Origin: Siphonodentalium dalli | Taxonomy: Eukaryota; Mollusca; Scaphopoda; Gadilida; Siphonodentaliidae | Direction: 5' to 3' | Assembly: GCA_032622095.1 (NCBI GenBank) | Contig: CP136064.1 | Span: forward strand, 258,767,863-258,831,862 | Length of the DNA stretch: 64,000 nt | Part shown: in pieces, positions 58,069 to 64,000 of the stretch | Layout of the letters: each line of letters begins with the position of its first letter | Position numbering within the stretch: the first letter of the stretch is position 1 | Translations under genes and position numbers: made by a program | The notes under the pieces: generated by a model | What the model was told of the DNA's origin: nothing | Databases searched by the model: none | Seen by the model: the letters and a program-made list of their open reading frames with translations, nothing else

Positions 58069-58610
58069 ACCGACCCTCTTGTGCCTTCTCATCCATGTCG
58101 ATCATTAATCATTGGAACCCTCAAGCGAATAAAAGCAGTAGAAAGAAAGCTTCTCTGACAAACTATGTAACCAGGTGGACACAGTTAGAGAATGCATTGG
58201 CCTAACAATTTTTACCCTGTGCCAATGCATTCTCTTATATATGCGAGTCGACCATAGGTCGCCTCGCATATATAAGAGAATGCATTGGCCTAACAATTTT
58301 TTATCATTTTTTTTAAATAAATGTTTCTTACAATTTTTAGGACATAAAATAAAAAAACATCCATTACCCTGCAGGGAGCCCCACACATATATAGAAGCAT
58401 ATAGAAGAGTGTCGTCTGCTCATGTTTGTCTGGGGCTCTGTATGGGTGAAATGATAAAATTGTTAAAGAATACAAGAAAAAATTATTAAAATTGTTAAGC
58501 CAATGCATTCTCTTATATATGCGAGGCGACCTATGGTCGACTCGCATATATAAGAGAATGCATTGGCACAGGGTAAGAACCGACCCCGTTGTGCCTTCTC
58601 GTCCATGTCA
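58069..58610. mobile_element. Twin-palindrome element flanked by 30-bp direct repeats
   Basis: ACCGACCCTCTTGTGCCTTC then TCATCCATGTC at 58069 recurs as ACCGACCCCGTTGTGCCTTC then TCGTCCATGTC at about 58579. Palindromes lie at 58222-58288 and 58500-58566. A partial extra palindrome end (GAGAATGCATTGGCCTAACA) lies at about 58189. The core (CAGGGAGCCCCACACATATA .. GGGGCTCTG) is the inverted form of that in the element at 110-560. Confidence 0.75.
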
Positions 58611-59172
58611 GGAATATCATTCGATCATTTTAAAAAATACCATGTTATTTTGTGTATTCATTATATACATGTGGTTGAGTCGAAGAACATTTTCAACCAG
58701 GAACCGATGGACATTGTCCATGGTTACTGGGTCTCATATATATAGTTAACGTCATTGTGTTCTTTAGGTATATTCGGTTTGTGCTTAGATTATTCATGAA
58801 AGTACCCACCCCTATCAGCTCTAGTGAACTGCTTCGGTTTCATCTTTCATCACTTTTACATATTACATATTATTCGGTATCGGCAAGATAATGTCCCAGC
58901 ATGGCTGCTAAATCCGATTTTCTAGTTTTCTGCTTTATTTCATTTTCAAGGCACCTACTTGTAAATAGGTTGCTCTATATTGTATCGCCACGGATATAGT
59001 TGTGTTACTATAGATATCTTTTCAACGAACAGCAAACTTGATTCCAATAATATCCGGACTCAAAACCAATAAATTCAGTTGTCGTTGCTGTGAACACGAT
59101 ATATACAATTCAGTCATCAGCGACTTCAGATATCAAACAGTTTTGGGACACTGTATGAGAGAAAATTTAAAT

Positions 59173-59232
59173 GTCGGTTATTAATCTGATATATTAAGAA
59201 TACTAAACTGATATATCAGATTAATAACTGAA
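59173..59232. repeat. Short inverted repeat
   Basis: CGGTTATTAATCTGATATAT pairs with ATATATCAGATTAATAACTG around an AAGAATACTAA-type loop. Confidence 0.7.
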
Positions 59233-59720
59233 GAGGAGGTGGCGGTTCTGCGTGTAATGTGGTTTGGTATTGTTTTTAATGAACATTTCCATATTCGACA
59301 CAAATTGTGGATTTATTTGTGTAAGCATTTTTATATTGTTTGTTCCGTTCACCTCGTTACGTTGTCACCAATCTGCGCCCTTTATGTTGACGACGCAGTG
59401 ACGTGAACGTAGTTTGGATGTGCAAACTCCAAATATGTATATATCCACTGGTAGTCAAACATTACACAACCAGGAATTTTGAAGAAGCACGTATGTTACA
59501 TTGAAGATAGTCTGTGAACAAGAATTGGTAAAACTATGGCGATTATAGTCAGGCATGGGGAGTGGCAAGTGGTCTACATCTAGACACATCCTAACTACAC
59601 CCGCGCGTAACCACGTAGATTTCTCATGTAGAATGTGACGTCATTTCAGGATTAAACACATTATTTGCTGCATATAGAGAGTGCACATAAAACATGTCTG
59701 GCATGGCTATGGGTGTGATA

Positions 59721-60133
59721 TTAACCCTTTACCCAACAACGGCCCTGTGCCAATGCATTCTCTTATATATGCGAGTCGACCATAGGTCGCCTCGCATATA
59801 TAAGAGAATGCATTGGCTTAACATATTAAAAATGATAAAAATGTAAGAAAAAATTATAAAATTGTTGTAAGAAAAAATGGTAAAAAGTGTTAAAAACAGA
59901 TTTTTTTTTAGGCCAATGCATTCTCTTATATATGCGAGGCGACCTATGGTCGACTCGCATATATAAGAGAATGCATTGGCACAGGGCATAACTGTAACTA
60001 TCACAATGTGGTCAAGGAGCCGGTTCCAATGATATCCATATTTGTATGGTTCTATTGAGACAGACCGAAGATATTTTAGGCTGTTGAAGCTTTATTTGGC
60101 CGGTTTTGGCCGGTTTGTTGGGTAAAGGGTTAA
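59721..60133. mobile_element. Complete twin-palindrome piggyBac-like MITE
   Basis: TTAACCCTTTACCCAACAAC on the left, TGTTGGGTAAAGGGTTAA on the right, TTAA at both ends. Palindromes are at 59750-59816 and 59913-59979. Same orientation as the copy at 21869-22267. The spacer contains a small duplication (GTAAGAAAAAAT). Confidence 0.85.
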
Positions 60134-60548
60134 CCGACGGGATGTGCACATGTGTGTGAATCGCCGTTTTCCACATGCCTAATGCAATGTCGGTAATTCT
60201 ACAGGTGACTCCACAATTACATTTGCCTGAAATTAGGCTCTAACTATCTGGCCAAAACAATCCATATGTAATCATACATAACATGTCATAGTTCCAACAC
60301 AAATCAAATAAATAATTTAGAATTGTAACTGTCATAATTGGAACCCATGGCAACACGTTTTCGTCTCTGATCAATTGCCATACAATTTGCCATGGATTAT
60401 GTTACAACATCCTTAGTGCCCCAATGATACGCTCGATATATATATTAAACAGCAACTTATCCCACCCATAAATGCACCCGTTAGGCCGCGTATGGGATGT
60501 CCGGCTGAACAGAGCGTATACACGGTAGCCTTTTGTGTGAACCCAAAA

Positions 60549-60999
60549 TCAACCCTTTCTATACTGAATGGATTCTCTCAGTCAGTTAAAGAGTTGACAT
60601 CGGAAAGGTCTATTATTGATTTGGAGGGATGTTAAGGCGATAACAGCAGACGACAGGTAAATAAAAAGTGCAGAAGGAGCACAATTTATTGAAGGAAATG
60701 TTTAGATAATAAGTTCAACAAACGACGTTGAACTATTATCTGAACATTTCATATGGGAAAACTACTCATCAACGATGCTTTAGTACAGAAAGGGTTAAAC
60801 TTATTATCTGAACATCTAATGTGGAAAAACTACTCATCAACGATGCTTTACTATAGAAAGGGTTAAACTTATTATCTGAACATTTCATGTGGGAAGACTA
60901 CTCATCAACGATGCTTTAGTGTAGAAAGGGTTAAACTTATTATCTGAACATTTCCTGTGGGATAATTACTCATAAACGATGCTTTAGTGTAGAAAGGGT
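60549..60999. mobile_element. TTAA MITE with its 3' tail tandemly repeated x4
   Basis: The body matches 39773-40035 (CAACCCTTTCTATACTGAAT, GCAGACGACAGGTAAATAAA). After the first end CAGAAAGGGTTAA, a unit of about 75 bp, AACTTATTATCTGAACATTT..CTACTCATCAACGATGCTTT..GAAAGGGTT, is repeated three more times, each ending in AAAGGGTT. A lone tail copy lies at about 61985-62057. Confidence 0.8.
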
Positions 61000-61984
61000 T
61001 GGAGAGGGCCATTCCTCATGTAAAATCGCAATGTCTTTTACAGACGGTTTAATATATTTCTTTGAACAGCTGTACATATTATTTTGTCTATAATTCGAGT
61101 GTCATGTTTTGTTATGATGTTGCTGAACGCCACAGAATGCTTGTTTCTTCTTGATTTTACTGATAGTATATCCTAAGACAGGGGCGTGGCTGCGAGGTAT
61201 CCGTGGGGGTTCTACTTATGATGTTCAACTTGAACAGACCAGGACATTCAATTTGAACCCTTTGTGCTTGGGTTTTTCAGTTGGTACTCAAATTTTCCAA
61301 GTTTTGAAAAATTCTCAACTTAACACCCCTAACACTGTCTATCGTTGAACTTGTTCAAACTAATGGGTATTTCAGCCAGAACAATTGCACTGTCTCAAAA
61401 ACCATGCAGCTTCTAAATAACCGGTGGTCTCGAAAGTAAATATTTTAAAAATATTCGATGTTTGGTCCACAAACAACAAATGTTAGACTGGATGCCAGTT
61501 GTAAAATCAAACTATCAGAACCATGTTACCTATTTTTGGTCTGTAATGTCCATCTGGTGTTGTTTCACGCACGAACAGTCTGACTTTTGTAAATTTTGAC
61601 TAAACTCAGCGGTAAGACACACTCACTACCCGTTGCCACGTCACTGAGCTAATGGGTACTGCTATTTTTTGGTATTTGTCTGTGCAACAACTATGTTATG
61701 TACACTGGTGGTCTTGAAATATTTTGACATTTTCGTCCAATATTATGAACATATTCTAGAATCAAGCTGGTGCTGGCAGTACGAAACAGTGTCGACGATA
61801 TCCCTACTGATATACGTAAACATGAAGACGTCTGCCCAGCAACATCCCTTGCATGTCAGCCATTTAATACATACATATTATGGTTTTTAATCACATGGAT
61901 TTATATTCATAATGTGTACACCCCCTTGTTTGTTCATTTTGTCACACTAATATATCATTGGAAATTTCACTCTATAAGTCGTGT
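61000..61984. other. Unassigned non-coding stretch
   Basis: No supported gene. Small overlapping frames at 61669-61991 have no recognised domain. Confidence 0.35.
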
Positions 61985-62057
61985 TGAGTAAATTATTATC
62001 TGAACATTTCCTATGAGATAACTACTCGTCAATGATGCTTTGGTATAGAAAGATTTA
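61985..62057. repeat. Solo MITE tail
   Basis: AAATTATTATCTGAACATTT..CCTATGAGATAACTACTCGTC..GATGCTTTGGTATAGAAAG matches the tail unit amplified at 60780-60999 without the MITE body. Confidence 0.7.
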
Positions 62058-62489
62058 CTCAACTTGTCAAATCATCCAATATTTCGGTAAATATGAACTA
62101 TTGAAACGGAAAAATAATAAGTTTTATGACACCATCATGCGCAAAATGTTTCTGGTTTCGCTTCCAAATTGGGGTGATTACGCAATAGTGCGTCTTGTAT
62201 CGCAAATGATTGAATCATAGAAATCCTCAATGATTTTAGGACTATCCTGAAATAGGTATAAGGAAAATAACATTCGTTGAACTTCATTGCGAAACGAGAC
62301 ACGCAATATATTTATTCCACTATGTATATCACCTTTAACTTCAGGCTGTGTTCACAAAGTGGCAAATTTGTCTGAGTATATTTAAGATAATTCGTGACAA
62401 AGTCACATAGATACCTTAAAATGTGCATATAGTGTCCTAAGTGTGACGTCAGAATGCAGTGGCCATTTTAGCTTTTTTATTTTGGGGTC

Positions 62490-62576
62490 GCTTCGGTTGC
62501 CGTGTAGTATAAACGTCGGACTTTGAGTCGCAAGGCGCGCTCGCCGTCACGGACCGGGGTTCGAATCCCAATTTAA
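62490..62576 (+). mobile_element. tRNA-derived SINE or tRNA pseudogene fragment
   Basis: GGTTGCCGTGTAGTATAAAC resembles an A box. GGGGTTCGAATCCCAAT, about 65 bp later, is a strong B box, with CAAGGCGCGCTCGCCGTCAC between. The 5' and 3' ends do not form a convincing acceptor stem, so no functional tRNA is called. Confidence 0.45.
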
Positions 62577-63446
62577 AAAATGTGCATTGTCCCCAAAAAA
62601 CCTGCAGCTTCTAAAGTGTGAACAACGAAACATTTATAAAATGCATGTGTACAACCATTTACTATGCGACCAATGGACATCTGTAATTCCATAAGATTCT
62701 TTATAACTTACATATGGTCGAAATTTCATTTATGGCAAGAATCAACCACGCAATCACTCGTATCACTTCATATAGCTACAATAAGCCACACCTTAATAAG
62801 ATAGTATGTCAAAAGTGTGGAAACGATAGCCATCTGTGAGGATTTGCATAAAACCTTACCACGCATTTTACGCACATTTGTGAACATAGCCTTATTATTC
62901 GATCACGAAAACATGAGGTCAGTGTCTCAGCAAATGATGTACTCAATCCAATCAAACGCTCCTAAACCAGGTATGGTATGACCTGAATTCAACTATTATA
63001 GCTGTATTCAACCATAGTTCTTCCATCAATTTGGTGAACAACCTAAATGTTAATTCAATGAACTATCATAGCTGAACCGCGCAATAACCACAATAGTTGA
63101 CTTCAGATTGTGTCAGATCTGAATATGAGCGATGTGTATTATTTTTTGCCTTATTAATAACGCGCTTATTTTGTAACTAGGAATCATGAAAGAAATAAAT
63201 TCACAAGGTTGATATTGTTGTTACTATTTTTGTCCAGCGTTTAAAGTAGCGTTCAGACGAATGCAATATAATTAGCACCCCATTTTGTGTGAGATGTCGT
63301 TCGGGGTGGGGGGGGGGGGGGTTTGCTTCTTGCTACGTTGGCAAGCACCCCATACACAGTAGGTAAACACCTACTGCAGTGTGTGTGGGCTTAATGTAAT
63401 ATACTCACAAACTCAAACCCAACTTATATACGCTCTTCAGCAGCAA
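62577..63446. other. Unassigned non-coding stretch
   Basis: No supported gene. A G-run lies at about 63306-63321. Confidence 0.35.
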
Positions 63447-63846
63447 TAGAGACCTTTCGCAAAAACCACTATTACGATTGCGGATAGGATATATTGTCCT
63501 AGTAAGGTTGACACCATCCCAATGTACCTATACGGTGGCTAATTGGTGAGAGGGCATATGCCCCACTATATTCAGTTACACATACATTTGATGGAAAAAG
63601 TAATGTGTGTCTCTTTCAGATATCATGTTCTTATCCGCGTGTAATACACCACACGGATACTGTTAGAGCGTCCCCAAGCAGGACCGGTGGCATATTCTTG
63701 ACACATCTGCACATAATTAAACTGCGTGGGGTATATTTCGTCTCACATAAGAACCCCCGTGCGTAAAGATTGAATTTTGGCTGTATACTGGCAGGATATT
63801 TCCATATCCGTAATCGTATTCGTGATTTTGCGAAAGGTCTCTATTA
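63447..63846. mobile_element. 400-bp MITE, TIR ATAGAGACCTTTCGCAAAA
   Basis: ATAGAGACCTTTCGCAAAAA, CACTATTACGATTGCGGATA on the left are mirrored by CATATCCGTAATCGTATTCG, TGATTTTGCGAAAGGTCTCT on the right. The same TIR bounds the 1.8-kb element at 36485-38276. The window end (about 63949-64000) carries CACCTTTCGCATAATG and TACTACGTCAC, perhaps another partial copy. Confidence 0.75.
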
Positions 63847-64000
63847 TAGCATATAAAAGTGGGTTGGAGGGGAGGGCTGACAACCCTTTCTAATCTTCCC
63901 GGGGGATCATCCCAAAATCCAAACCAGTGTGAGATGTCATTAGACATGCACCTTTCGCATAATGAACATCAACAGATAATCATTACGAATACTACGTCAC

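Noticed and set aside
161-60133. CRISPR array from recurring palindromic repeats
   Set aside because: The spacing is irregular, the repeats are confined to MITEs, and the surrounding DNA is clearly animal with introns.
62490-62576. Functional tRNA gene
   Set aside because: The B box is good, but a complete cloverleaf with paired acceptor stem could not be drawn. Covariance-model scanning would settle it.

Overview
This is eukaryotic, animal-type DNA. It is AT-rich and intron-bearing, with canonical GT-AG splice sites, tRNA-derived SINE-like units, many short TIR elements (MITEs) and a short interstitial TTAGGG block. One multi-exon gene can be supported. It lies on the + strand from about 34.57 kb to 55.72 kb, and its 5' end was not found. 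A fucolectin-type FTP (F5/8-like) lectin domain joined to long EGF-like arrays, plus a dispersed repeat with an 'AGCTCACCTGAG'-like start and GTCC-rich tract at 52.3 kb, suggests a lophotrochozoan, most likely a mollusc such as a bivalve. That placement is an inference.

Layout. 1-34.5 kb: no gene I can recognise. It holds degenerate satellites (1-3.4 kb, 11.4-13.4 kb, 20.8-21.6 kb, 30.2-30.7 kb), many TTAA-bounded piggyBac-like MITEs, foldback/hairpin elements and diverged duplications. 34.57-55.72 kb: seven coding exons, six of them symmetrical phase 1-1. They encode one EGF-like module, an FTP lectin domain split over two exons, three long exons of EGF-like modules, and a last exon with a short hydrophobic tail ending in TAG. 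Introns of 0.6-7.2 kb are packed with MITEs, SINEs, a (CAT)n tract and a 3.5 kb composite repeat. 55.7-64.0 kb: more MITEs, a MITE whose tail is tandemly amplified, and a tRNA-like SINE remnant.

The joined exons give one uninterrupted reading frame of about 1,068 residues after the first split codon. The protein is probably an extracellular, cysteine-rich, glycan-binding or adhesive receptor of MEGF/scavenger-receptor-like style. It may be held at the surface by a GPI anchor.

Most notable: (1) a near-perfect 67-bp palindrome module, usually two per element in opposite orientation, shared among MITEs with different termini; (2) five tandem copies of a 46-47 bp unit containing the 3' splice site and exon start of the first visible exon, of which only the last gives an open frame; (3) MITE ends lying a few bases to tens of bases from two other splice acceptors.
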